DNA of 32,249 nucleotides from FEN-1088 sp031407985 (GTDB taxonomy: Bacteria > Myxococcota_A > Polyangia > Fen-1088): NCBI GenBank assembly GCA_031407985.1, contig JANOJB010000178.1:1-32249 (forward strand), written 5' to 3'. The notes below the pieces were generated by a model, which worked only from the letters and a program-made list of their open reading frames with translations, was not told where the DNA came from and ran no database searches. This document shows positions 23,449 to 31,120 of this stretch, piece after piece (position 1 is the stretch's first letter; each line of letters opens with the position of its first letter). The position numbers and the translations under genes were made by a program.

Positions 23449-24525
23449 CTGCCCAACATCCTGGTTTACATCGACGTCCGTGATGGGCTCCCGACGGGGC
23501 CGACCCTGTTCGCCCTGTCAGAGGCGCGCGGAATTGCCCGCCTGGCCGGCGCGAGCACGTTCGCCGTCGTCATCACCCCGCCACTTGCTACCGCCGAACT
23601 GGAGGCGTTGTCCCGGCCCATCGGGGAAGCCGGCGCCGACAAACTGTTGCTGTGCGAGGCCGACGACTTCGCCGACGCTCCCGCCGATGCCTCGCACGGG
23701 CGGGCGCTTGACGCCGCCGCCGCACGGGTGCCCCCGATGCTGGTCCTGTTTCCAGCCGGCGGCGCGGGAGCGGCGCTGGGGCCTCCGTTGGCCGCGCGCC
23801 TGGGCGGACCGTTCGCGCCGTGGTGCGACTTCCTGACGACTGACGCCGACGTACCGGTTCCCGAGGATGCCGGACGCGTTCAGTTGATCCACCTTCGCCC
23901 CGACGGGAGGTCGCGTCGGCGCCTGGATCCAATTGAAATCGAGCGTCCCATCGTCGCCACCTTGGGTGCGGGCCGGCGCCCGCGGGCGACCGGCAGCCTG
24001 AGGGATCTGGAGGTTGAAGTCGTCGCCAGCCCAAAGCCCAGCGCCCGATCGACGGCGACGGTCAAGCCGGCGGCACCTGACGTCGCAGTCCCCGTGGAAC
24101 AGGAACGCATCGCCGATCCCCATGCCGTATTCGAACTGGCGTCCGTCCTGGTTTTGATCGGTGAGTTCAGCAGAGGTGACCCCGGCGGAATCACCTCTCT
24201 TGCCCGAGATTCGTTGGACGCCTCTTTGGCCACATCCTTGAACGCGCTGATGGCGGGCTCACCGGCGGGAACTGTCGTGGCGCGCGCATCCGACGTACCC
24301 GCCGAGGTCCTTTCAGCCTGCTGTCCGGACATTCTTCTGAAGATTGGGCCGTCTGCCGCACAGACGGCCCGATCACCAAGAACGCGCGTCGTCCTGGCGG
24401 CGATCTCCCCCATGACCGATCCCGCGCCTGATGACGTCGACGTGTTGTGGCAGGTTCCGTCATCGGCGGACCTGAACGCCGACGCCATCCGCGCCTTGCT
24501 GGCCGCGATGAGAGATCAATCTTGA
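23449..24525 (+). CDS. Degenerate electron transfer flavoprotein alpha-subunit-like protein
   Basis: This is an EtfA-related protein of 358 aa if begun at CTG 23449. The N-terminus PNILVYIDVRDG...FALSEARGIARLAG and the following GADKLLLCEADDF are the first strands and helix of the ETF alpha fold; the first standard start codon (TTG 23608) would remove 53 residues of this domain, so CTG is preferred. The C-terminal domain aligns by pattern with the FAD domain but the key positions are lost: the Ser-Arg pair is SL (263-264), the QVGQTG segment is absent, GISGAIQH is replaced by KIGPSAAQ (298-305), and the NKDP block becomes SPMTDP. It probably does not bind FAD in the usual way. The stop overlaps the next start. 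It is divergent from the TPR operon (117 bases between starts). Confidence 0.7.
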   Translation: MPNILVYIDVRDGLPTGPTLFALSEARGIARLAGASTFAVVITPPLATAELEALSRPIGEAGADKLLLCEADDFADAPADASHGRALDAAAARVPPMLVLFPAGGAGAALGPPLAARLGGPFAPWCDFLTTDADVPVPEDAGRVQLIHLRPDGRSRRRLDPIEIERPIVATLGAGRRPRATGSLRDLEVEVVASPKPSARSTATVKPAAPDVAVPVEQERIADPHAVFELASVLVLIGEFSRGDPGGITSLARDSLDASLATSLNALMAGSPAGTVVARASDVPAEVLSACCPDILLKIGPSAAQTARSPRTRVVLAAISPMTDPAPDDVDVLWQVPSSADLNADAIRALLAAMRDQS

Positions 24526-25220
24526 AGGTCGCGCTGTGCCTACACGGAGCGACGGTGGCCCGATCATCGCTGCCCCTGCATCCCACCGACCAACGCGCCA
24601 TCGCCCTGGTGAAGGGCCTGGGGGCCGAAATCTCGGTCGTGGAAGCAGTGGGCGAGCGGGGCAGCGCGCCGATGGCCGCCAGCCAAGCGCTCAGTTGCGG
24701 AGCAAGTCGGGCAGTGAGAATCGTCGAGCCCGCCTTGGCCCTCGCGGATTCACACACCACGGGATTCGTGTTCGCGGCGACCATTCATCACCTGACCGTG
24801 GATCTGGTCCTTTTCAGCGCGGATGCCGATCCCGAGGGCCTGGGCGATACGCCGGCTTGTATCGCCCACCACATGATGGCGCTGTACCTACCGGGCGCGC
24901 TTGATCTGAGATCCACCGGATCTGGCGCGGGCACCGTCGAGATCACCGTCCGGAATTCCGGCTGGATCCGCCGCCTGGCGGTCCCCATGAATGCCGTCGT
25001 CGGAATCGCGGCTGGTGCCCCGCCAACCGACCAGCCATTGGAAGACCTCCCCCCCGCCAAACACACCAGCGTCGAGGTCTTCACGCTGGCGGATTTCAAC
25101 ATCGATCCGGCCCTTGTGCGTAGGCGCGACGATCTGCGCGGCGTCATCGAACCCGCGTCGCGTCCGCTGGTGACGCTGCAATCCGCGGTCTCGGTCGGCG
25201 CCTTGCTGCGCCCAACCTGA
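24522..25220 (+). CDS. Electron transfer flavoprotein beta-subunit-like protein
   Basis: This EtfB-related protein has 232 aa, a little shorter than the usual 250-260. Start is TTG 24522, overlapping the preceding TGA as TTGA, and yields LKVALCLHGATV, the beta-1 strand of EtfB (MKIaVCvK-like). Further family pattern: HPTDQRAIALVKGLGAEISVVEA, ALSCGASRAVRI (usual ALAMGADRAVLI), VDLVLFSADADPEG, and RNSGWIRRLAVPMNAVVGIA, which corresponds to the ETF-beta signature region before the conserved Pro. The usual PRYPs...AKKK end is missing or unrecognisable. Order alpha then beta is the reverse of the common etfB-etfA layout. Electron transfer, a structural role or a regulatory role are all possible. 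Confidence 0.7.
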   Translation: MKVALCLHGATVARSSLPLHPTDQRAIALVKGLGAEISVVEAVGERGSAPMAASQALSCGASRAVRIVEPALALADSHTTGFVFAATIHHLTVDLVLFSADADPEGLGDTPACIAHHMMALYLPGALDLRSTGSGAGTVEITVRNSGWIRRLAVPMNAVVGIAAGAPPTDQPLEDLPPAKHTSVEVFTLADFNIDPALVRRRDDLRGVIEPASRPLVTLQSAVSVGALLRPT

Positions 25221-25221
25221 A

Positions 25222-25243
25222 CTCCCGACCGCCCAAACGGGAG
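25222..25243. terminator. Hairpin between the convergent ETF-like and cca genes
   Basis: CTCCCG (25222-25227) and CGGGAG (25238-25243) form a 6-bp stem with a 10-base loop exactly filling the 23-base gap between the two stop codons. There is no clear T-run on either side, so bidirectional termination is only suggested. Confidence 0.4.
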
Positions 25244-26683
25244 CTACTCCGGCTTGTTCCGCGCCGGACCCGAGGCGGCAAATTCCCTCACCAGCCGTTC
25301 CAGATTCTCGGGATTGTTCAGCCCCGGTTCATCCAGAACCCGTTCAAGCAGGCGCTCCAGCAGAACACCAATCTCACGGCCGGGGGCGCGTCCAAGAATT
25401 CGCATGACGTCGCGGCCGTCGATGGCCAGATCGCCCACGCGCATGGCCGCGTCCTCGGCGGCAACGGCTACGACGCGCCGGCGAAGGACACCGAGTTCGC
25501 CTTCGGGATCCTCGCCGTGCCCACGCCCGATGATATCGCCCTCGCGCAACGCGAACAGAGCGGGCAGGACATCGGCTCCAACCCGACGCACAAACCGGCG
25601 AACGGTGCCGTCCGTCCAGTCGGGCGTGTAGAAAAACATGTGGTGCTGCACCAACGCCACCACGCGTGTCCGATCAGCGCCCGACAGTTTCCAGCGGCGA
25701 CAGACAGTCTCGGTCATTTCGGCGCCGACGTATTCATGTTTGAAGAACGTGAACTCGCCCGGCGCGCCCTCGCGTGGTTGTCGCGCGCGCGGCTTGCCGA
25801 TGTCGTGCAACAACGCCCCCAACCGCGTGATCGCGTCGCCCGCCGTCGCGTCCACGACGGCCAGGGTGTGTTCATAGACGTCATGTTTGTGAAACCGGTT
25901 CTGCGTGACGCCCACGCCCTCCAGGAGTTCGGGTAGCACCTCGGCCAAAAGGCCGGTCTCCCGCATCAGCTCGATCCCCCCCGATGGCCGCGGCGCCGCG
26001 AGCATTTTCAACATCTCGTCCCGCACGCGCTCGGCCGACACCTTGCGAAACACGTCCAGCGTCCGCGAAACCGCCCCCAGCGTCGGCGGATCGATCTCGA
26101 ATCCCAGCTGCGTCGCCTGCCGGACCGCGCGCATGGGGCGCAGTCCGTCCTCGCGGAACCTGGTCTCCGCGTCGCCCACGGCGCGCACACAACGCTTGGT
26201 CATGTCCGCCTGTCCGTCGAACGGATCCGTCAGCACGTCGCTGACCGGGTCGTACCCGATCGCGTTCATCGTGAAATCACGGCGTGACAGGTCCTCATCC
26301 AGCGACCCGACATAGGTGACCGACGACGGACGTCGGCCATCCACATACGCGCCTTCGCCGCGGAACGTGGTGACCTCGACGTGACGCTTGGCCACATGCG
26401 TGCCAGCGGCCTTTGTTCCTTGATCCCCCGTGGGGCCGTCGCCCGCGGTCACCACGGTCACCGTCCCGTGCTGCAGACCCGTGGGAATCGCGTAGCGGGA
26501 ACCAAACAGCGCCATCACCTGTTGGGGATGCGCGTCCGTGGCCACATCGAAATCCGTCGGGGGCCGTCCCAGCAACAGGTCGCGAATCCCTCCGCCGACC
26601 AGGTGCGCCTGATGTCCCGCCGCGCGCAGGCGTGTGCAAACGGCCCGCACATCGTTCGGAATCAGGTGTCGATCAACCGTCAT
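25244..26683 (-). CDS. cca: CCA-adding tRNA nucleotidyltransferase / poly(A) polymerase family protein with HD domain
   Basis: This is a class II nucleotidyltransferase that most likely adds or repairs the 3' CCA of tRNA. The product is 479 aa from ATG 26683. The catalytic block LVGGGIRDLLLGRPPTDFDVATD (28-50) contains the two metal-binding aspartates of DFD (44-46). RRDFTMNAIGYDP and EDGLRPMRAVRQA are the nucleotide-recognition and neck-domain motifs. An HD domain follows, with HDVYEHTLAVVDA and LLHDIGKPRARQP, as in enzymes that also have 2',3'-cyclic phosphodiesterase/phosphatase activity. A start further upstream, inside rnc, is open but adds an Arg/Trp-rich non-conserved leader. It lies 16 bases after the rnc stop. 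Confidence 0.92.
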   Translation of the reverse strand: MTVDRHLIPNDVRAVCTRLRAAGHQAHLVGGGIRDLLLGRPPTDFDVATDAHPQQVMALFGSRYAIPTGLQHGTVTVVTAGDGPTGDQGTKAAGTHVAKRHVEVTTFRGEGAYVDGRRPSSVTYVGSLDEDLSRRDFTMNAIGYDPVSDVLTDPFDGQADMTKRCVRAVGDAETRFREDGLRPMRAVRQATQLGFEIDPPTLGAVSRTLDVFRKVSAERVRDEMLKMLAAPRPSGGIELMRETGLLAEVLPELLEGVGVTQNRFHKHDVYEHTLAVVDATAGDAITRLGALLHDIGKPRARQPREGAPGEFTFFKHEYVGAEMTETVCRRWKLSGADRTRVVALVQHHMFFYTPDWTDGTVRRFVRRVGADVLPALFALREGDIIGRGHGEDPEGELGVLRRRVVAVAAEDAAMRVGDLAIDGRDVMRILGRAPGREIGVLLERLLERVLDEPGLNNPENLERLVREFAASGPARNKPE

Positions 26684-26699
26684 GCAAAAACGCCGCGGC

Positions 26700-27410
26700 T
26701 TAGTCCGCCGGCGCCTCCAACTTGGCCAGCGCCAGTGCCGCCGCGCTCTGCTCGGCCTCTTTCTTGGATTTTCCCGACGCCCGCCCAAACTCGCGATCGC
26801 CAAGCGTGATGGCGACCAAGAACGTCTTGTCGTGATCGGGGCCATCCTGCCCTACCACCGTGTAACGCGGCATCTGTTGCAGCAGCGACTGCGATCGCTC
26901 CTGCAACCGCGATTTGAAATCCAGCCGCAGTCCCTGATCCGAATCCTCGATCGCCTCGGCCAACAGGCGTTGCGCGACATCGAACGCGATCAGAAAGCCG
27001 CCGTCCAGGTACACCGCGCCGATCAGCGCCTCGAAGGCGTCGGCCAAAATTGATGGTCTGCGCCGCCCACCCCCCTGCTCCTCACCCCGTCCCAGAAAGA
27101 TCCATTGGCCCAGATCCAGGCGCTCGGCCGCATGGCAAAGGCCACCTTCGTTGACGATGACCGCGCGCGTCTTCGAGAGATCCCCCTCCGCCCGATCGGG
27201 AAATCGGCGCATCAACATGTCACTGACCGCCAGGTTCAAAACCGCGTCGCCCAGAAACTCCAGCCGCTCATTGTCGCCTCGCCCCACCGTCGTCGCCTCG
27301 TTCAGCCAGGATTTGTGTGTCAGGGCGGTCTCGCAGAGCTTTTCGTCCGCGAATGTGTACCCCAGTTGCTGTTCGAGCCGCCCGTACGGCCGGGTGCCCG
27401 GATCCATCAT
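26700..27410 (-). CDS. rnc: Ribonuclease III
   Basis: This double-strand-specific endoribonuclease processes rRNA precursors and structured mRNAs. From ATG 27410 the product is 236 aa, the usual length. The signature NERLEFLGDAVL (47-58) has catalytic Glu51 and Asp55; the second acidic pair is Asp124 and Glu127 in LADAFEALIGAVYLDGG. A dsRNA-binding domain occupies about 163-233 (DFKSRLQE...GKSKKEAEQSAAALAL). Alternative in-frame starts exist at 27434 and TTG 27464; the latter would translate a tandem direct repeat (27448-27469) and is unlikely. First gene of the rnc-cca unit. Confidence 0.95.
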   Translation of the reverse strand: MMDPGTRPYGRLEQQLGYTFADEKLCETALTHKSWLNEATTVGRGDNERLEFLGDAVLNLAVSDMLMRRFPDRAEGDLSKTRAVIVNEGGLCHAAERLDLGQWIFLGRGEEQGGGRRRPSILADAFEALIGAVYLDGGFLIAFDVAQRLLAEAIEDSDQGLRLDFKSRLQERSQSLLQQMPRYTVVGQDGPDHDKTFLVAITLGDREFGRASGKSKKEAEQSAAALALAKLEAPAD

Positions 27411-27447
27411 CGAGTCAAAGTTAACACGCGCCATCCACAACCAGGAT

Positions 27448-27469
27448 CCGCAAACTGACCGCAAACTGA
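27448..27469. repeat. Two tandem 11-bp direct repeats in the rnc / zinc-ribbon intergenic region
   Basis: CCGCAAACTGA occurs twice without spacing, between the divergent starts of rnc (27410) and the zinc-ribbon gene (27506). One helical turn per unit is compatible with a tandem binding site for a regulator, though no factor can be named. Confidence 0.7.
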
Positions 27470-27505
27470 CCCCACATCACCAACCTTGATGTTAGTATTC
27501 CGCGC

Positions 27506-27922
27506 ATGTCGGAAGCGACCAACTTGACGTGTGTGAAGTGCACATCCGTGCTGGACCGTGCGACGTTCGAAGGCTTGGACGTCGATCTGTGTCCCCGTTG
27601 CGGCGGCCTGTGGCTGGACCGGGGTGAGATCACCCGAGCCGCCCGCCTCCCCGAGGGCGAGGTCAGCCGCCTACGCGAACTGCTGACCCAGGCGGACGGA
27701 CCACCACCCTTGCCAACCTCCCACCTGGTCCCCTGCCCCGCGTGCGACGGAAAGCTGTCAGAGGTGGTTCTGGGAAACGTTCACGTCGACTACTGCGGAA
27801 GTTGCCACGGCATTTTTCTGGACCGCGGTGAACTGGAGGAGGCGTTGGTCGCGGTACGTGCACGGGAGGCTGGCGCCACTGCCCAGCAGGTCTTTCAGGC
27901 GGCCGTTTCCGTCGCCCGATAG
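27506..27922 (+). CDS. Small protein with two TFIIB-type zinc ribbons
   Basis: This 138-aa protein is made of two copies of the zf-TFIIB (PF13453-type) module. The first has C9-x2-C12 and C29-x2-C32 (LCPRCGGLWLDRGE); the second C77-x2-C80 and C97-x2-C100 (YCGSCHGIFLDRGE). Each module should bind one zinc ion. The C-terminus is an Ala/Arg/Glu helix. The family is widespread in bacteria and of unknown function. The start ATG 27506 has no ribosome binding site, and TAGTAT at 27493-27498 would place transcription start almost at the ATG. Convergent with mnmA, 45 bases apart. Confidence 0.9.
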   Translation: MSEATNLTCVKCTSVLDRATFEGLDVDLCPRCGGLWLDRGEITRAARLPEGEVSRLRELLTQADGPPPLPTSHLVPCPACDGKLSEVVLGNVHVDYCGSCHGIFLDRGELEEALVAVRAREAGATAQQVFQAAVSVAR

Positions 27923-27967
27923 ACCGACGACCACGCCCGCGAACGACCTTCGTCGACGCAAGACGAC

Positions 27968-29041
27968 CTACGCACTGATCCAACCCCCGCCGACCACCCT
28001 GTCGCCGTCGTAGAACACCGCAGCCTGTCCGGGCGCGACGCCGACGGCGGGCTCGTCGAGATCGACGGCACAACCGGCGTCGTCCGGGGCGGTAACCCAC
28101 CCAAGCGCCGCCGCGGCATGGTGGCGAATCTGAACGGCGCAGCGCATCGGCCAGGTCTCGGGAACGTGCCCCGCGGTCCAGCGCAAATCGGCTACCCGTA
28201 GCGTGCGATGTTCCAGCGCTTCGCGAGGCCCCACGACAACCTTCCCGGTCGCCGCCTCGATGCGCAAGACGAAGCGACGTCGTCCCCCGGCGACGGGAAC
28301 GCCGCGCCGCTGCCCGATGGTGAACCGATGCGTCCCGGCATGGCTGCCAAGGTCGGCCCCCTGCTCGTCCACGATCGCGCCTGCCCGCCCGGCGCCACCC
28401 CTCGCCTCGACGAACGCCTTGTGATCGCCGTCGGGAACGAAGCAAAGCTGTTGCGAATCCGGCTTATCGGCATTGGCCAGCCCGAACCGGCGGGCAACAG
28501 CGCGGACTTCGTCCTTGGTGCGATCCCCCAGGGGAAACAACACGTCGCTGAACAGTGCCGCGGGGACGCCGAAAAGAAAATACGACTGATCCTTGTCGCG
28601 ATCCCGCGCCCTCAACAACCGCGGGCCGTTGTCGTCCGGAATCAGACGGGCATAGTGACCCGTTGCCAGGCGACGCGCGCCGACGGCCCGCGCAAACCTC
28701 AGAAGCGGACCGAATTTCAATTTCTCATTGCAGCGAACACACGGATTCGGCGTCCGTCCAGCGGCATGCTCGGCCACGAAGTCATCGATGACGGCGGTTT
28801 TGAACGCCGCCGTCTCGTCCAACACATAGTGTGGGAAGCCCAGGGTTGCCGCGGTCACGCGTGCGTCCTCTATATCGCGGGGACCACAGCAACGCCCCCC
28901 GATACTGGCCGCTGTTCCGGTGGCATCCGTCAATTTCAGCGTCACGCCGATGACTTCGTTTCCGGCATCCAGCAACAAAGCCGCCGCGGTCGATGAATCG
29001 ACACCGCCCGACATCGCGACCACGATTCGTTCGCGGGTCAC
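27968..29041 (-). CDS. mnmA: tRNA-specific 2-thiouridylase
   Basis: MnmA uses ATP and sulfur from a cysteine desulfurase to make 2-thiouridine at U34 of Lys, Glu and Gln tRNAs. The product is 357 aa, family-typical. SGGVDSS (11-17) is the PP-loop; the catalytic cysteines are Cys101 (NPCVRCN) and Cys200 (QQLCFVPDGD); FTIGQRRG and the C-terminal beta barrel are present. GTG 29041 overlaps the desulfurase stop as GTGA. The frame is open further upstream within the desulfurase gene, but that sequence is non-conserved. Placement directly behind a cysteine desulfurase suggests direct sulfur transfer. Confidence 0.96.
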   Translation of the reverse strand: MTRERIVVAMSGGVDSSTAAALLLDAGNEVIGVTLKLTDATGTAASIGGRCCGPRDIEDARVTAATLGFPHYVLDETAAFKTAVIDDFVAEHAAGRTPNPCVRCNEKLKFGPLLRFARAVGARRLATGHYARLIPDDNGPRLLRARDRDKDQSYFLFGVPAALFSDVLFPLGDRTKDEVRAVARRFGLANADKPDSQQLCFVPDGDHKAFVEARGGAGRAGAIVDEQGADLGSHAGTHRFTIGQRRGVPVAGGRRRFVLRIEAATGKVVVGPREALEHRTLRVADLRWTAGHVPETWPMRCAVQIRHHAAAALGWVTAPDDAGCAVDLDEPAVGVAPGQAAVFYDGDRVVGGGWISA

Positions 29042-30297
29042 GACAGTCCCGCCGCCCTGAGACGTGAACGCGACGCTCCGTCGAGATGGTTCTGCACCGC
29101 GGGCATCGGCGCCAAAACCGGTGTCTCCGCCGCCGCGCGAACGCGCTCCACGATACCCGGCAAAACCTCGCACAACCGGCCGATGTCGGCTTCCGTCGTC
29201 GTCCAGCCAAAACTGATCCGAAGGCCCTCGCTCGCTTGCTCGGGTGACAAGCCCAACGCACGCAACACCGGGGACGGTGCCAGCGAACCGGATGTGCATG
29301 CAGCGCCCGTCGAAACGCAGATACCCTCCAGATCCAGCGAGATCGCCACCAACTGCCCGGGCGCCCCATCAAAGGCAACCATCAGCGTCCCCGGCAAACA
29401 GTCACATGACCCCGTTGAATCGACTTCTTCGCCGCCAAATCCCAGGAAGCGGACACCAGCAATCGACGCAAGACCGCTCCGCAGGTTCTGGCGCAGCCTG
29501 GCGAAACGCGCTGCCTCGTCCACCAACGTCGCGGCGGCCATCTGACACGCCACGCCGAACCCCACGATGCTCGCCACGTTTTCGGTACCGGGCCGACGTT
29601 CGCGTTCCTGATGGCCGCCCGCGAACAGAGGCGGCAGATCCAGTCCCCGCCGCACGAACACCGCCCCTACCCCCTTGGGCCCGCCGATCTTGTGCGCCGA
29701 AATCGTCGCGGCGTCGACGCCCCATGCGGCCACATCGATCGCTATCTTCCCGGCCGCCTGAACCGCATCCGTATGCATCAAGGCGCCACGGGCACGCGCC
29801 GCCGCCGCCAGCGCGGTAATGGGATACAGGTTGCCGAGTTCGTGATTCGCGCAAGCCAGCGTCACAATCCCCGTATCGTCCCGCAACGTGGCCTCCAGAT
29901 CCGTCACCTTGATTTCACCGCGCGCCGAGACCGGCAGCATCGTGACCAGGTACCCGCCTTCAACGGGGCCCAACATCTCGACCGCCCCTCGCACGGCCGG
30001 ATGCTCGATGGGCGACGTGATCACGTGCCGGCGTCCGCGGGTTCTCGCTCCCATCGCCAGCCCTCGAATGGCCAGGTTATCCCCTTCGGTCCCACCGGAC
30101 GTAAAGACAATCTCCTCGCGTGTCGCACCCAACAACGCCGCCACCTGGGCACGCGCGCGTTCCACCGCGTCGCGCGCCAACCGCCCCGCCGCGTGCACGC
30201 TGGATGGATTGCCCGGGATGTCCCGCAGCGCGCGCGATATCGCGTCCACCACCTCCGCGCGCACCGGCGTGGTGGCATTGTGATCAAGGTAGATCAC
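29038..30297 (-). CDS. iscS: Cysteine desulfurase (IscS/NifS class)
   Basis: This pyridoxal-phosphate enzyme releases sulfur from cysteine as a persulfide. The product is 419 aa from GTG 30297 (MIYLDHNATTPV). Visible are SGGTEGDN, EHP with His99, HTDAVQ with Asp177, the PLP-binding Lys203 in SAHKIGGPKG, GGHQERERRPGTEN, and the persulfide Cys334 in STGAACTSGS on the long mobile loop typical of the IscS/NifS class. The usual NNE(I/V)G reads NHELG at 151-155. No iscU, iscA, hscA or fdx gene follows; instead mnmA overlaps the stop by four bases, so the enzyme may be dedicated to tRNA thiolation. The YrvO/MnmA pair of Bacillus subtilis is a precedent. Confidence 0.94.
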   Translation of the reverse strand: MIYLDHNATTPVRAEVVDAISRALRDIPGNPSSVHAAGRLARDAVERARAQVAALLGATREEIVFTSGGTEGDNLAIRGLAMGARTRGRRHVITSPIEHPAVRGAVEMLGPVEGGYLVTMLPVSARGEIKVTDLEATLRDDTGIVTLACANHELGNLYPITALAAAARARGALMHTDAVQAAGKIAIDVAAWGVDAATISAHKIGGPKGVGAVFVRRGLDLPPLFAGGHQERERRPGTENVASIVGFGVACQMAAATLVDEAARFARLRQNLRSGLASIAGVRFLGFGGEEVDSTGSCDCLPGTLMVAFDGAPGQLVAISLDLEGICVSTGAACTSGSLAPSPVLRALGLSPEQASEGLRISFGWTTTEADIGRLCEVLPGIVERVRAAAETPVLAPMPAVQNHLDGASRSRLRAAGLS

Positions 30298-30321
30298 GGT
30301 CGGTCTTTATCTGCGTTTGGG

Positions 30322-30945
30322 CTAGGTCTTCGGCGTCAACGTCAGCTTCTGCTCGATCGTGACAGCCTGCCCGGTGAAGGTCGGGAACTTCCAGCGACCA
30401 ATAGTCGTCTTGATGCATTTCGTCATGTCGGCGTCGACCGATGGCGAGACATCCACCGAATCAACCTCCCCAGCCGGTTTGACCTTGATTCCCAGGGTCA
30501 CGCCCAACCCGGAACGCATTTGAAGGGCCGCGTTCTTCTTCAGAGCGCGCTCGTAACAGCCCTGCAAAGCCGGAGCACCGCGCATCACTATGGCACTCGC
30601 CTCCTTGGGATTCAGATCTCCCTGCCCAAACTCCGGCCCCGCGCCGCGTGCCTTCCGGGCGTCGGCGATCAATTGGATGATCTCCGGATCGGTCAGCTGA
30701 ATCCTGGTCGGATTCGCCATGGCAACCGCCAGTTGCTTTTTCAAGTTGTCCCGGGTGGCCTTGGCCTCGGCCAGTTCTTTTTCGCAGCTGACGATCTTGC
30801 TGTTGGACTCAAGCAGGCGGGCGGTCAGACCATCGTCTGCCTTGGGACACCCGCCCGCGGCACCAAGGACCAGGCCCAAGACCAGGAACGGCCCAGCCGA
30901 TCGCACACCCAACCGTTGAACCGTGAACCCCAAGGATTTGCGCAT
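30322..30945 (-). CDS. AgmX/PglI C-terminal-domain lipoprotein
   Basis: This predicted lipoprotein has 207 aa from ATG 30945: basic N-terminus, hydrophobic core at about 17-30 and a lipobox AGGC with lipid Cys33. Residues 40-75 are a charged coiled coil (LLESNSKIVSCEKELAEAK). The C-terminal 85 residues have the pattern of the AgmX/PglI C-terminal domain common in myxobacteria and linked there to gliding motility: GCYERALKKN with Cys130, LGVTLGIKVKPAGEVDSVDV, then MTKCIKTTIGRWKFP with Cys177. The paired cysteines may form a disulfide. It precedes the desulfurase by 24 bases. Assignment to motility is by family only; a TonB-like envelope role is equally possible. Confidence 0.8.
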   Translation of the reverse strand: MRKSLGFTVQRLGVRSAGPFLVLGLVLGAAGGCPKADDGLTARLLESNSKIVSCEKELAEAKATRDNLKKQLAVAMANPTRIQLTDPEIIQLIADARKARGAGPEFGQGDLNPKEASAIVMRGAPALQGCYERALKKNAALQMRSGLGVTLGIKVKPAGEVDSVDVSPSVDADMTKCIKTTIGRWKFPTFTGQAVTIEQKLTLTPKT

Positions 30946-31058
30946 AGCAGCGAGATTTCTCCATTTTTCGGGAACGCGCAAGTCCGAAAGCACCAAAAGG
31001 CCCAACCCCGCGGGAAAGTCGAATCCTACGGTTCACGGAAACCCTGGGAAACGCGGCA

Positions 31059-31076
31059 CTTCACAGAAAAGTGAAG
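31059..31076. other. AT-rich inverted repeat upstream of the lipoprotein gene
   Basis: CTTCAC-AGAAAA-GTGAAG forms a 6-bp perfect inverted repeat in the 175-base gap between the PQQ/HEAT gene and the lipoprotein gene. There is no T-run after it on the minus strand, so an operator-like site is as likely as a terminator. Confidence 0.35.
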
Positions 31077-31120
31077 AATTTCAGTGTTTCACCTGTCCGG
31101 CCCGTCCGCGCGGGATTTCT

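Noticed and set aside
23608..24525. TTG 23608 as start of the ETF-alpha-like gene
   Set aside because: It would remove the conserved first 53 residues of the ETF alpha fold; CTG 23449 with a good ribosome binding site fits better.
29611..31074. 487-codon plus-strand open frame
   Set aside because: It is antisense to the cysteine desulfurase and the AgmX/PglI lipoprotein, both of which have clear catalytic or domain motifs.
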